Below are positions 10,967 to 20,985 of a stretch of 64,000 nt of DNA, one piece after another. The stretch is from contig NZ_BQIP01000007.1 in NCBI RefSeq assembly GCF_021602585.1, positions 169,600 through 233,599 of the forward strand, given 5' to 3'. Numbering within the stretch: the first letter of the stretch is position 1; each line of letters starts with the position of its first letter. The position numbers and the translations under genes are program-made. The DNA comes from Pseudomonas faucium (GTDB lineage Bacteria; Pseudomonadota; Gammaproteobacteria; Pseudomonadales; Pseudomonadaceae). The notes beneath the pieces were generated by a model that made no database searches, was not told the origin of the DNA, and saw only the letters and a list, made by a program, of their open reading frames with translations.

Positions 10967-12202
10967 ATGCTTGAATTAGTTGCCGCGTTTATCTGCCTCA
11001 CCACCCTCCTCACCTACGTCAATTACCGTTTCATCGGCCTGCCGCCCGCCATCGGCGTGATGGTCACCGCGCTGCTGTTTTCCCTGCTGCTGCAGGGCCT
11101 GAGCCTGATCGGCTTCCCGGGCCTTGAGGCACGCGTCGAAGGGCTGATGAACCAGATCGATTTCAACGACCTGCTGATGCACTGGATGCTGGCGTTCCTG
11201 CTGTTCGCCGGCGCACTGCACGTCAACCTCGCGGACCTGCGCAGCTACCGCTGGCCCATCGGCCTGCTGGCCACCATCGGCGTGCTGATCGCCACCGTGG
11301 TGATCGGCTACCTGTCGCACTGGGTGTTCGCCCTGTTCGGCTGGCAGGTGCCGCTGATCTACTGCCTGCTGTTCGGTGCGCTGATCTCGCCGACCGACCC
11401 CATCGCAGTGCTCGGCGCCCTGCGCACCGCCAACGCCTCCAAGCCGCTGAAAACCACCATCGTCGGCGAGTCGCTGTTCAACGATGGCACCGCGGTGGTG
11501 GTATTCACCGTGCTGCTGGGCATCATCCAGCTGGGCGAAACGCCGAGCTTTTCCGAGACGGCGCTGCTGTTCGCCCGCGAGGCCATCGGCGGCGTGGTGT
11601 TCGGTGGGGTGATCGGCTACGCCACCTACCGCATGATCAAGAGCGTCGAGCAGTACCAGGTCGAGGTCATGCTGACCCTGGCGCTGGTCATCGGCGGTTC
11701 GGCGATGTGCTACGAGCTGCACGTTTCGGCGCCGATCGCCATGGTGGTGGCCGGCCTGATCATCGGCAACCTGGGCCGCAACCTGGCGATGAACGACATG
11801 ACCCGCCGCTACATGGACGGCTTCTGGGAGCTGATCGACGACATGCTCAACGCCCTGCTGTTCGCCCTGATCGGCCTGGAGCTGTTGCTGCTGCCGTTCA
11901 ACTGGCTGCACCTGGCGGCCGGTGGGGTGCTGGCCCTGGCGGTGCTGCTGTCGCGCCTGCTGACGGTGGCGCCGGCCATCGTGCTGCTGCGGCGCTGGCG
12001 GAGCGTGCCGAAAGGCACTGTGCGGGTGCTGACCTGGGGTGGCTTGCGGGGCGGGGTTTCGGTGGCGTTGGCGCTGTCGTTGCCCCAAGGCAGCGAGCGC
12101 GACCTGCTGCTGTCGATCACCTATATCGTGGTGCTGTCGTCGATTCTGGTGCAGGGGTTGAGCATCGGCCGGGTGGTGCGCAAGGTCAGCGCACAGCCTT
12201 GA
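10967..12202 (+). CDS. CPA1-type Na+/H+ antiporter (NhaP-like)
   Basis: 411 residues with about 12 membrane segments. The core ion-binding motifs of CPA1 antiporters are visible: GALISPTDPIAVLGAL near residue 140 and GESLFNDGTAVVVF near residue 167, with the conserved ND pair. The C-terminal part ends with VLTWGGLRGGVSVALALSLP, the arginine-containing family motif. No large cytoplasmic C-terminal extension is present, unlike many NhaP1 proteins. ATG 10967 has ACAGGA as ribosome site. The gene is divergent from the EamA transporter. Likely role in sodium and pH homeostasis; K+/H+ specificity cannot be excluded. Confidence 0.9.
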   Translation: MLELVAAFICLTTLLTYVNYRFIGLPPAIGVMVTALLFSLLLQGLSLIGFPGLEARVEGLMNQIDFNDLLMHWMLAFLLFAGALHVNLADLRSYRWPIGLLATIGVLIATVVIGYLSHWVFALFGWQVPLIYCLLFGALISPTDPIAVLGALRTANASKPLKTTIVGESLFNDGTAVVVFTVLLGIIQLGETPSFSETALLFAREAIGGVVFGGVIGYATYRMIKSVEQYQVEVMLTLALVIGGSAMCYELHVSAPIAMVVAGLIIGNLGRNLAMNDMTRRYMDGFWELIDDMLNALLFALIGLELLLLPFNWLHLAAGGVLALAVLLSRLLTVAPAIVLLRRWRSVPKGTVRVLTWGGLRGGVSVALALSLPQGSERDLLLSITYIVVLSSILVQGLSIGRVVRKVSAQP

Positions 12203-12228
12203 AACGCTGAGGGCCGCTTTGTGGCCCT

Positions 12229-12290
12229 ATCGCCGGCAAGCCGGCTCCCACAGGTAGGCCACAGCTGTGGGAGCCGGCTTGCCGGCGATG
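12229..12290. repeat. REP pair, 'GCCGGCAAGCCGGC' family
   Basis: Two facing copies of the ATCGCCGGCAAGCCGGCTCC unit separated by about 12 bases, between convergent antiporter and thioesterase genes. Confidence 0.85.
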
Positions 12291-12313
12291 GGCTGCAAAG
12301 CAGCCCCAGGCCA

Positions 12314-12715
12314 TCACTCCACCGCCGAGTCGGGGAACTGGTCCTGCACGTACTTGATCTCGGTGCGCCCATGGGCCGCCGGCAAGCCATCTTCGCCGAG
12401 GTTGACGAAGACCATGCGGTCTACCGTGAGAATGCTCTTGCGGGTGATCTTGTTGCGCACTTCGCAGCGCAGGGTGATCGAGGTGCGGCCGAATTCGGTG
12501 GCGGTGATGCCCAGCTCGATGATGTCGCCCTGGCGCGAGGCACTGACGAAGTTGATCTCCGACATGTACTTGGTCACCACGCGCTGGTTGCCCAGCTGGA
12601 CGATGGCGTAGATCGCCGCTTCTTCGTCGATCCAGCGCAGCAGGCTGCCGCCGAACAGTGTGCCGTTGGGGTTGAGGTCTTCGGGTTTTACCCACTTGCG
12701 GGTGTGAAAGTTCAT
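12314..12715 (-). CDS. Acyl-CoA thioesterase, hotdog fold (YciA-like)
   Basis: 133 residues. Hydrolyses acyl-CoA to free acid and CoA. The motif NPNGTLFGGSLLRWIDEEAA contains the conserved GG and the WIDEEA helix with the catalytic acidic residue of YciA/4HBT-II thioesterases. SINFVSA-type strand (MSEINFVSASRQGD) follows. It has a good AGGAGT ribosome site. The gene is convergent with the antiporter and divergent from ahcY. Chain-length preference cannot be read from sequence. Confidence 0.88.
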   Translation of the reverse strand: MNFHTRKWVKPEDLNPNGTLFGGSLLRWIDEEAAIYAIVQLGNQRVVTKYMSEINFVSASRQGDIIELGITATEFGRTSITLRCEVRNKITRKSILTVDRMVFVNLGEDGLPAAHGRTEIKYVQDQFPDSAVE

Positions 12716-12797
12716 CAGTACTCCTGACCTGCTTGGCTAACGTGAAGTAATGATGGCAGAGCGGCGCCGGGCGCTCCATTGAACATCGACTATCGTC

Positions 12798-12809
12798 TCG
12801 ATTAATCGA
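12798..12809. promoter_or_regulatory. 12-bp palindrome upstream of the ahcY promoter
   Basis: TCGATTAATCGA is a perfect palindrome centred about 17 bases before the -35 element of ahcY. It may be an operator. It does not resemble the palindrome in front of the SahR-type gene, so its ligand is unknown. Confidence 0.35.
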
Positions 12810-12819
12810 CAGAAAGCCT

Positions 12820-14422
<1,603 letters not shown>

Positions 14423-14428
14423 GCGGCA

Positions 14429-14456
14429 AGCGCCCGGTGGCATGCCGCCGGGCGCT
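14429..14456 (+). terminator. Hairpin after ahcY
   Basis: AGCGCCCGG (14429-14437) pairs with CCGGGCGCT (14448-14456), with an inner GGCATGCC. The U-tract is poor, so partial read-through into metF is possible. Confidence 0.6.
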
Positions 14457-14485
14457 GGTAGTCGTTGAATCTTGATCGATGCCCG

Positions 14486-14547
14486 AGCCAGGCCGGCCCC
14501 CACCGCCCTGGCTTTTACTTGCAGCTTGCGGCCCATGGCTTGCAGCT
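14486..14547 (+). promoter_or_regulatory. metF leader: hairpin plus 9-base direct repeat
   Basis: AGCCAGG (14486-14492) pairs with CCTGGCT (14507-14513) followed by TTTT, terminator-like. Then CTTGCAGCT occurs twice (14518-14526 and 14539-14547), 21 bases apart, about two helical turns. The second copy overlaps the region just before the ribosome site of metF. No known riboswitch class is recognised here. Confidence 0.35.
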
Positions 14548-14559
14548 GAGGAAACAGAG

Positions 14560-15405
14560 ATGTCACAAGAACGCCGCTACAGTTTCGAATTCTTCCCCAC
14601 CAAGACCGACGCCGGTCACGAAAAGCTGATGGCCGTGGCCAAGCAGCTGGCCGCCTACAACCCGGACTTCTTCTCCTGCACCTATGGTGCCGGCGGCTCG
14701 ACCCGCGACCGCACGCTGAACACCGTGCTGCAGCTGGAAAGCGAAGCCAAGGTCCCGGCCGCCCCGCACCTGTCGTGCGTCGGCGACAGCAAGGACGAGC
14801 TGCGCGCCCTGCTCGCCCAGTACCAGGCAGCCGGCATCAAGCGCATCGTTGCCCTGCGCGGCGACCTGCCGTCGGGCATGGGCATGGCCAGTGGCGAACT
14901 GCGCTACGCCAGCGACCTGGTCGAGTTCATCCGCCAGGAAAGCGGTGACCACTTCCACCTGGAAGTTGCCGCCTACCCGGAAATGCACCCGCAGGCGCGC
15001 AATTTCGAAGCCGACCTGGCCAATTTCGTGCACAAGGTCAAGGCCGGTGCCGACAGCGCCATCACCCAGTACTTCTTCAACGCCGACAGCTATTTCTACT
15101 TCGTCGAACGCGTGCAGAAGCTGGGCGTGGACATCCCGGTGGTGCCCGGCATCATGCCGATCACCAACTACAGCAAGCTGGCACGCTTCTCCGACGCCTG
15201 CGGCGCCGAGATCCCGCGCTGGGTCCGCAAGCAGCTGGAAGCCTATGGCGACGACACCGCCAGCATCCAGGCCTTCGGTGAAGAAGTGATCACCCGCATG
15301 TGCGAGCAACTGCTGCAAGGCGGCGCGCCGGGCCTGCACTTCTATACCCTGAACCAGGCCGATGCCAGCCTGGCCATCTGGAACAACCTGAAGCTGCCTC
15401 GCTGA
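14560..15405 (+). CDS. metF: 5,10-methylenetetrahydrofolate reductase
   Basis: 281 residues, the usual bacterial length. FAD enzyme reducing methylene-THF to methyl-THF, the methyl donor for remethylation of homocysteine. The N-terminal YSFEFFPTKT includes the catalytic glutamate. Further motifs are FFSCTYGAGGSTRDRT, ALRGDLPSGMG and GIMPITNYSKLARFSDACGAEIP. ATG 14560 has a GAGGAA ribosome site; an upstream in-frame ATG (14479) lies in the leader and is rejected. It is 137 bases downstream of ahcY on the same strand. Confidence 0.97.
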   Translation: MSQERRYSFEFFPTKTDAGHEKLMAVAKQLAAYNPDFFSCTYGAGGSTRDRTLNTVLQLESEAKVPAAPHLSCVGDSKDELRALLAQYQAAGIKRIVALRGDLPSGMGMASGELRYASDLVEFIRQESGDHFHLEVAAYPEMHPQARNFEADLANFVHKVKAGADSAITQYFFNADSYFYFVERVQKLGVDIPVVPGIMPITNYSKLARFSDACGAEIPRWVRKQLEAYGDDTASIQAFGEEVITRMCEQLLQGGAPGLHFYTLNQADASLAIWNNLKLPR

Positions 15406-15438
15406 AACTTTTTGGCAAGATCTTATTCAGTAAGGATT

Positions 15439-15465
15439 AAGGCTTAAGTCATAGACTAAGGCCTT
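15439..15465 (+). promoter_or_regulatory. AT-rich imperfect inverted repeat after metF
   Basis: Two 12-base arms match at 10 of 12 positions around a 3-base loop (AAGGCTTAAGTC / GACTAAGGCCTT), followed by ATTTCCTT. It could be a weak terminator for metF or an operator for the next gene, which starts 16 bases later. The stretch is clearly richer in AT than its surroundings. Confidence 0.35.
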
Positions 15466-15481
15466 ATTTCCTTCCTGGAAC

Positions 15482-16576
15482 ATGCAGGTCTTGCCACACA
15501 TGCCACCGCTCTCGCCTAGCCGCCCGCAACTGGTCTACCTCGCCTTCGGGCCGGCCACCTATCACCAGGAAGCCTGTTTCAGCATCGTCAGCGCCCTCGC
15601 TCACCTCGACACGCAGGCCGGCGAAGCGCTGGATATCCAGGTCTATACCGACAATCCGGCGCCCTACGGCCAGTTGCCGGTTACCGTGCACCTGCTCGAC
15701 GAAGCCACCCGCGCAGCCTGGAACGCCCCCCACGGTTATCACTTCCGCAGCAAGCACGTGCTGCTGCGCAAGGTGCTGCAGCAGCACCCGCTGGCCGTGC
15801 TGATCGATACCGACACCTTCTTTCGCACCTCGCCCCTCAAGCTGTTCCAGCGCGTTCGCCCAGGCCACATGCTGTGCAACTTCATCGGCCCGCGCTACGG
15901 CGCCAACCAGGCCTGCCTGCTGTACCGCAACCTGGTGGCGATCCTCGAGCAGCGCGGCCTTGCCGATTGCCAGATGCCGCTGCTGAACTCGGGGGTGATC
16001 GGCCTCAGCGCTGACGACGCCGCCACCCTCGATCGCTCCATCGCCCTGATGGATGAGCTCTATCCGCTGGCCCGCACGGCCTACACGCTGGAAGAATTCT
16101 GCCTGGCAGTGGCGGCGTATCGCACGCTCGAGGTGGCCGGGTGTGCCGATGTCATCCACCACTACTGGAGCCGCAAGGCGCAGTTCCGCGCCAAGATCCA
16201 GGCCTGGCTGCACAAGCATGGCGACGATTTGCTGAGTGCGCCGGCGCGGGCCGATGTGGCGCTGGTCAACGACCAGTTGCCACGCCCCCCGGCGCTGCAC
16301 CGCCTGGGTTACAAGGCCCTGAGCCTGACCCTGCCAAGCCGCGAACGGCAGTTTGCCCGCGAGCTGCTGTATGGCTGCTATCCCTACCCCAACGAGTTCG
16401 ACCGCGCCTGCGCCCCGGCCTGGTGGGACAAGGCGCTGGAGAATCTCAACCAGCGCCACGGCCACACCGCCCCCGAGCAGTTGCGCCAGTGCCTGCGCCA
16501 CCCGGGCCTGCGCTTGTCGCTGGGTGAGCGGCGCAAGGACATCGAGGCGCACCTGCTCAAAGCCTCTGCGCACTGA
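15482..16576 (+). CDS. Glycosyltransferase-like protein of unknown specificity
   Basis: 364 residues, soluble. The N-terminal half looks like a GT-A fold: YLAFGPATYHQEACFS, VYTDNP, RSKHVLLRKVLQ and a DxD motif in AVLIDTDTFFR near residue 110 that would bind a nucleotide-sugar metal ion. MPLLNSGVIGL near residue 165 resembles the region after the DxD in GT8-like enzymes. The C-terminal third is helical and basic. No signal peptide or membrane segment is seen. The ribosome site is weak (GGAA); ATG 15500 is an alternative. I do not recognise a named family. Substrate and pathway are unknown, and the neighbours give no surface-polysaccharide context. Confidence 0.6.
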   Translation: MQVLPHMPPLSPSRPQLVYLAFGPATYHQEACFSIVSALAHLDTQAGEALDIQVYTDNPAPYGQLPVTVHLLDEATRAAWNAPHGYHFRSKHVLLRKVLQQHPLAVLIDTDTFFRTSPLKLFQRVRPGHMLCNFIGPRYGANQACLLYRNLVAILEQRGLADCQMPLLNSGVIGLSADDAATLDRSIALMDELYPLARTAYTLEEFCLAVAAYRTLEVAGCADVIHHYWSRKAQFRAKIQAWLHKHGDDLLSAPARADVALVNDQLPRPPALHRLGYKALSLTLPSRERQFARELLYGCYPYPNEFDRACAPAWWDKALENLNQRHGHTAPEQLRQCLRHPGLRLSLGERRKDIEAHLLKASAH

Positions 16577-16620
16577 GCCGGTCACTGGCCTTGCCCCGCC
16601 CGAGCGCGTAATCTCGCGCC

Positions 16621-17409
16621 ATGTCTGCGATCACCCGCCTGCTCTGCATCCTCCTGCTCGCCTGCCTGAGCCCGATGGCGCTTGGCGAGCGCCTGCGCCT
16701 GGTCAGCGACGACTGGGCGCCGTACATCTACCAGGATGGCGGCCAAACCAAGGGCATCGACTATGAAGTCTCGCGCGAAGTGTTCAAGCGCCTGGGGGTC
16801 GAGGTGGAGTGGGAATTCATGCCCTGGAAGCGCTGCCTGGCGATGATCGAGCAAGGCCTGGCCGACGGCGTGATGGACATCTTCAAGGTCGATGCGCGCA
16901 AGGCCTACATGGTCTACCCGATGGAACCCATGTCCGATGCCGAATTCGTCCTGTATCAGGCCAGCCGCCGCCGTCATGCCATCCATCAACTCGGCGACCT
17001 CGATGGCCTGACCGTCGGCACCTCGCCAGGCTACGCCTACGGCCCGGAATTTCTCGAGGCAACGGGCTTCAAGCGTGAATCGGCGCCCAGCCACGAGGCC
17101 AATTTCGGCAAACTCGTGCTGGGCCGCATCGACCTGCTGATTACCGACCGCCTGGTCGGGCGCTACCTGCGCCGGCAATTGGGCCTTGAGCAACAGGTCG
17201 AAGAGCTGCCGCTGGTGGTCAGCCGCCAGCCCCAGTACCTGGGCCTGGCGCGCAAACCCGGGCGCGAACAGCTGGCCCAGGCCTTCGCCGATGAGCTGCG
17301 CCGGTTCAAGCAGGAACCCGCCTTCGTCGCGATAATCGAACGCTATATTGGCGACACCCGCCATCTTCCTCACGCCGTTGAGCAGCAGGAAAGCAGCACG
17401 CTGCAATAG
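16621..17409 (+). CDS. Periplasmic solute-binding protein, SBP_bac_3 type
   Basis: 262 residues. A signal peptide ([22 protein letters not shown]) is followed by a type 3 extracellular solute-binding domain: [39 protein letters not shown], and [20 protein letters not shown]. Such domains usually bind amino acids. No ABC permease or ATPase gene is nearby, so it is an orphan binding protein, a common situation in Pseudomonas. It starts 44 bases after the glycosyltransferase-like gene and could be cotranscribed with it. Ligand unknown. Confidence 0.8.
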   Translation: MSAITRLLCILLLACLSPMALGERLRLVSDDWAPYIYQDGGQTKGIDYEVSREVFKRLGVEVEWEFMPWKRCLAMIEQGLADGVMDIFKVDARKAYMVYPMEPMSDAEFVLYQASRRRHAIHQLGDLDGLTVGTSPGYAYGPEFLEATGFKRESAPSHEANFGKLVLGRIDLLITDRLVGRYLRRQLGLEQQVEELPLVVSRQPQYLGLARKPGREQLAQAFADELRRFKQEPAFVAIIERYIGDTRHLPHAVEQQESSTLQ

Positions 17410-17627
17410 CTCTGTTATACTCGGGCCTTCCCGCCCGGCTCACGCCCGGACGCTCGGCCTCGAAACAAGCATCCCGATCGGCATTGACGCCCCTTGGCGT
17501 CCACCCCCCGCTTCCCGGATGTGCAGTGAAAGCCCAGCTGGACCGGACGCGATCGCATCCCTCCGATGCCCGTCGCGCCAGGCAGAACATCCCAACGGGC
17601 CCAGCCCCAACGAGAACAGGATTGCCC

Positions 17628-19520
17628 ATGTCCTTTGCTTCCCTCGGTCTCTCCGAGGCTCTTGTCCGCGCTATCGAAGCTGCGGGCTACACCCAGCCGA
17701 CTCCGGTGCAACAGCGGGCCATTCCCGCCGTGTTGCAAGGCCGCGACCTGATGGTTGCCGCACAGACTGGTACTGGTAAAACCGGCGGTTTCGCCCTGCC
17801 GATCCTCGAGCGCCTGTTCCCGGCCGGTCACCCTGACAAATCCCAGCGCCATGGCCCGCGCCAACCGCGCGTCCTGGTCCTGACCCCGACCCGCGAGCTG
17901 GCAGCCCAGGTGCATGACAGCTTCAAGGTGTACGCCCGCGACCTGCCACTGGTCAGCGCCTGCATCTTCGGCGGCGTCGGCATGAACCCGCAGATCCAGG
18001 CCATTGCCAAGGGCGTGGACGTGCTCGTGGCGTGCCCGGGTCGCCTGCTCGACCTGGCCGGCCAAGGCAAGGTCGACCTGGCCCACGTGGAAATCCTGGT
18101 GCTGGACGAAGCCGACCGCATGCTCGACATGGGCTTCATCCATGACGTCAAGAAGGTCCTCGCCCGCCTGCCGACCAAGCGCCAGAACCTGCTGTTCTCG
18201 GCGACCTTCTCCAAGGACATCACCGACCTGGCCGACAAGCTCCTGCACAACCCGGAGCGCATCGAGGTCACCCCACCGAACACCACGGTCGAGCGCATCG
18301 AGCAGCGCGTCTATCGCCTGCCCGCCAGCCACAAGCGTGCCCTGCTGGCGCACCTGATCACCCTGGGTGCCTGGGAACAGGTGCTGGTGTTCACCCGCAC
18401 CAAGCATGGCGCCAACCGCCTGGCCGAGTACCTGGAAAAGCACGGCCTGAGCGCCGCCGCGATCCACGGCAACAAGAGCCAGAACGCCCGCACCAAGGCC
18501 CTGGCCGACTTCAAGGCCAACTCGGTACGGGTGCTGGTCGCCACCGATATCGCCGCGCGCGGCCTGGACATCGACCAACTGCCCCACGTGGTCAACTTCG
18601 AGCTGCCGAATGTCGAGGAAGACTACGTTCACCGTATCGGCCGCACCGGCCGTGCCGGGCGTTCGGGCGAGGCCATTTCCCTGGTCGCGCCGGATGAAGA
18701 GAAGCTGCTCAAGAGCATCGAGCGCGTCACCAAGCAGAAGATTGCCGATGGCGACCTGATGGGCTTCGACGCAAGCCAGGTGGAAGCCGAGAAGCCGGAA
18801 GTACGCGAACGCCAGCAGACCAACGGCCGCGGTGGCCGTAACCAGCAGGCCCGTGGCGATGGCGGCAAGGACGGCGGCGGTGGCCGCAAGGACAAGGGCA
18901 AGGACAAAGGCAAGGCCAAGCCGCAAGCTGCGGAGAAACCGGCCGACAAGGAAAAGGCCGGCGACAAGCAACAGCCGCGCAAGCCACGCGACAAGAAGCC
19001 GCGCCAGCAGCAGGCAAGCCAGGGCAACGCGCCGAAAACCTCTGCCGACCGTGACCCGGAAGAGTTCCTCGACGACGACGTCGACAACTTCGGCAACCGC
19101 GCCGACTACGTCAGCCCCTACCAGAACGCCAAGAACCAGGGCCGCAACCGCCGCCCAGGTGGCGCTGCCGGTGCCGGCCAGGCCCAGCCGGGCCAGGGCG
19201 CGAGCCAGCGCAACAACGGCGGTGGCCAGGGCCGTAATGGCGGCCAGCCTCGAAGCGCCAGCGGCGAAAAGCGCCCGCCGCGCAACAACAATGGCGGCGC
19301 TGGCCGCCGTGATGGTGGCGGTGGTCGCAACCGCCCGGCCGGTCGCGACGATGCCCTGCGCCAGGAACCGGCAGTGCGCAGCTCGCGTGAGCCGCAGAAC
19401 CAGCCGGTGATCATCCGCAAGGAATCCAAGCTCGACCGTTACCCGACGCCCGAGCAACTGGACGACTTGCCAAGCCGCCCACGTGGCGAGCGCCCTGCGC
19501 TGCTGACCCGCAAGGGTTGA
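17628..19520 (+). CDS. rhlE: DEAD-box ATP-dependent RNA helicase RhlE
   Basis: 630 residues. ATP-dependent RNA unwinding, in RNA decay and ribosome maturation. All helicase motifs are present: Q motif with TPVQQRAIP, motif I AQTGTGKT near 44-51, PTRELA, DEAD at 160-163, SAT, ARGLDI, and HRIGRTGR. The helicase core ends near residue 390. The remaining 240 residues are low-complexity, rich in Gly, Arg, Asn, Lys and Gln, with RGG-like groups, typical of Pseudomonas RhlE and likely an RNA-binding, condensate-prone tail. The ATG lies 218 bases after the previous gene, leaving room for a long leader; a TATACT at 17416 lacks a convincing -35. The strong terminator follows. Confidence 0.94.
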   Translation: MSFASLGLSEALVRAIEAAGYTQPTPVQQRAIPAVLQGRDLMVAAQTGTGKTGGFALPILERLFPAGHPDKSQRHGPRQPRVLVLTPTRELAAQVHDSFKVYARDLPLVSACIFGGVGMNPQIQAIAKGVDVLVACPGRLLDLAGQGKVDLAHVEILVLDEADRMLDMGFIHDVKKVLARLPTKRQNLLFSATFSKDITDLADKLLHNPERIEVTPPNTTVERIEQRVYRLPASHKRALLAHLITLGAWEQVLVFTRTKHGANRLAEYLEKHGLSAAAIHGNKSQNARTKALADFKANSVRVLVATDIAARGLDIDQLPHVVNFELPNVEEDYVHRIGRTGRAGRSGEAISLVAPDEEKLLKSIERVTKQKIADGDLMGFDASQVEAEKPEVRERQQTNGRGGRNQQARGDGGKDGGGGRKDKGKDKGKAKPQAAEKPADKEKAGDKQQPRKPRDKKPRQQQASQGNAPKTSADRDPEEFLDDDVDNFGNRADYVSPYQNAKNQGRNRRPGGAAGAGQAQPGQGASQRNNGGGQGRNGGQPRSASGEKRPPRNNNGGAGRRDGGGGRNRPAGRDDALRQEPAVRSSREPQNQPVIIRKESKLDRYPTPEQLDDLPSRPRGERPALLTRKG

Positions 19521-19530
19521 GTAACGCCAG

Positions 19531-19572
19531 GCAATAAAAAACGCCGCCCAATCGGGCGGCGTTTTTTATTGC
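19531..19572. terminator. Bidirectional intrinsic terminator between rhlE and yceI
   Basis: A perfect 19-bp stem (19531-19549 with 19554-19572) around a 4-base loop, with GCCGCCC at the top and A/T runs at both bases. It ends both convergent transcripts. Confidence 0.96.
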
Positions 19573-19584
19573 GCGGGCAAACGC

Positions 19585-20163
19585 TTACTTCTGCTTCACA
19601 CCTTCGACGCTGATATCCAGGTCCAGGGTCTGCGAGGTTGGGCCTGGGCCCTTGATGCCGAAGTCATTCAGGTTGAGGGTGGTGGTGGCATTGAAGCCTG
19701 CGCGCTCACCGCCCCATGGGTCCTTGCCTTCGCCGTTGAAGGTCGCCTTGAAGGTGACCGGCTTGGTGACGCCGTGCATGGTCAGGTCGCCAGTTACATC
19801 AGCAGTCTTGTCGCCAGTGGGCTTGACGCTGGTGGATACGAACTTGGCGTCTGCGTACTTGCTCACGTCCAGGAAGTCTTTGCTGGCGATGTGCTTGTCA
19901 CGCTCGGCATGGTTCGACCACAGGCTGGCGGTTTTCACGTCGACTGCAATCTTGCTGGCTTCAGGCTTGGCGCTGTCCCAGGTGAACGTGCCATCGAAGT
20001 CCTTGAAGGTGCCGTGGATGAAGCTGTAGCCCAGGTGGCTGATCTTCCAGTCGACGAACGCGTGCTGGCCCTCCTTGTCGATCTTGTACTCGGCGGCCAT
20101 GGCCTGGCCGGCGGAGAACAGTGCGGTACCGAGCGCCAGAGCGGCAAAAGTCTTTTTCAACAT
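19585..20163 (-). CDS. YceI-family periplasmic lipid-binding protein
   Basis: 192 residues. A signal peptide ([24 protein letters not shown]) precedes the YceI lipocalin-like domain: [41 protein letters not shown], and [20 protein letters not shown]. Family members bind polyisoprenoid lipids such as ubiquinone-8 in the periplasm. Start at 20163 has AAGGAAGTAAGG just upstream; a start at 20184 would add seven residues before the signal peptide. It lies 33 bases after the cytochrome b561 gene, the conserved yceJ-yceI pair. Confidence 0.94.
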   Translation of the reverse strand: MLKKTFAALALGTALFSAGQAMAAEYKIDKEGQHAFVDWKISHLGYSFIHGTFKDFDGTFTWDSAKPEASKIAVDVKTASLWSNHAERDKHIASKDFLDVSKYADAKFVSTSVKPTGDKTADVTGDLTMHGVTKPVTFKATFNGEGKDPWGGERAGFNATTTLNLNDFGIKGPGPTSQTLDLDISVEGVKQK

Positions 20164-20196
20164 CCTTACTTCCTTCCTATGCAATTGAGTTGAGAG

Positions 20197-20748
20197 TCAA
20201 GCTTTGCGGCCCAGCATGCGTGTCAGGGTCGCGTCACGGTCGATGAAATGATGTTTCAAGGCTGCCAGGCCATGCAGCACGGCAAAGATCACCAGGCCCC
20301 AGGCCAGCCACAGGTGGATGACACCTGCCACGTCGGCCTGGTCAGGCAGGTCGCTGATCAGTGCAGGCACTTCGAACAGGCCGAAGACCGGGATGCCCAC
20401 GCCATCAGCGGTGGAAATCAGGTAACCGGCGCCCATCACCGCGAACAGCCCCAGGTACAGCGCCAGGTGCCCCAGCTTGGCAGCCAGGCGGGTGAGTGGC
20501 CCGTGGTTGGCCGGCGCCGGAGGCGGTGGGCTGATGAAGCGCCAGAGTACGCGCAGCAGCATCACCCCCAGCAGCACCAGGCCGATGCTCTTGTGCAGGT
20601 CAGGGGCCGATTTGCGCCAGGGGCTGTAGTAGTCGAGGCCGACCATCCACAAGCCCAGGCCGAACAGCCCGAAGACCGCCAGTGCCACGCCCCAGTGCAG
20701 GACGATGCTGACGACGCCATAGCGAGAAGGTGAGTTGCGCAGTTGCAT
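20197..20748 (-). CDS. Cytochrome b561 (YceJ/CybB-like)
   Basis: 183 residues with four membrane helices and the haem-ligand histidines expected for this family, in VLHWGVAL, DLHKSIGL, IHLWLAWG and VLHGLAALKHHF. It is an inner-membrane di-haem b-type cytochrome that likely exchanges electrons with ubiquinone. Pairing with YceI downstream suggests a quinone-related periplasmic redox role. The family name is secure; the physiological partner is not known. Confidence 0.92.
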   Translation of the reverse strand: MQLRNSPSRYGVVSIVLHWGVALAVFGLFGLGLWMVGLDYYSPWRKSAPDLHKSIGLVLLGVMLLRVLWRFISPPPPAPANHGPLTRLAAKLGHLALYLGLFAVMGAGYLISTADGVGIPVFGLFEVPALISDLPDQADVAGVIHLWLAWGLVIFAVLHGLAALKHHFIDRDATLTRMLGRKA

Positions 20749-20916
20749 GATGCAGTGTTTCCCCGTGAAAGCTGTGCACAGACTAACGCGAATCGTATCG
20801 AATAAAAGCGTAAAAAATTGCTCCGGATTATCGAGAAATCCGATAAATAGTGTGTGAGTTGGCTATTAAGGAAACATTAACAATAGCGGGAAATAGCAAC
20901 CTGTCAGTTCCGGCCT

Positions 20917-20975
20917 CTTCGCGGGGCAAGCCCGCTCCCACAGGTAATTTGCTTAGCTCTGTGGGAGCGGATACA
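20917..20975. repeat. REP pair variant with 'GCGGGGCAAGCCCGC' core
   Basis: CTTCGCGGGGCAAGCCCGCTCCCACAG-type unit (20917-20942) followed by an inverted, truncated partner (CTGTGGGAGCGG). It differs from the common unit by GCGGGGC/GCCCCGC arms. It lies between the divergent-end cytochrome b561 promoter region and the 3' end of the amine oxidase. The rest of 20749-20916 is AT-rich and holds a CGGATT/AATCCG hairpin near 20823-20841. Confidence 0.7.
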
Positions 20976-20985
20976 GGTCAAGGCA

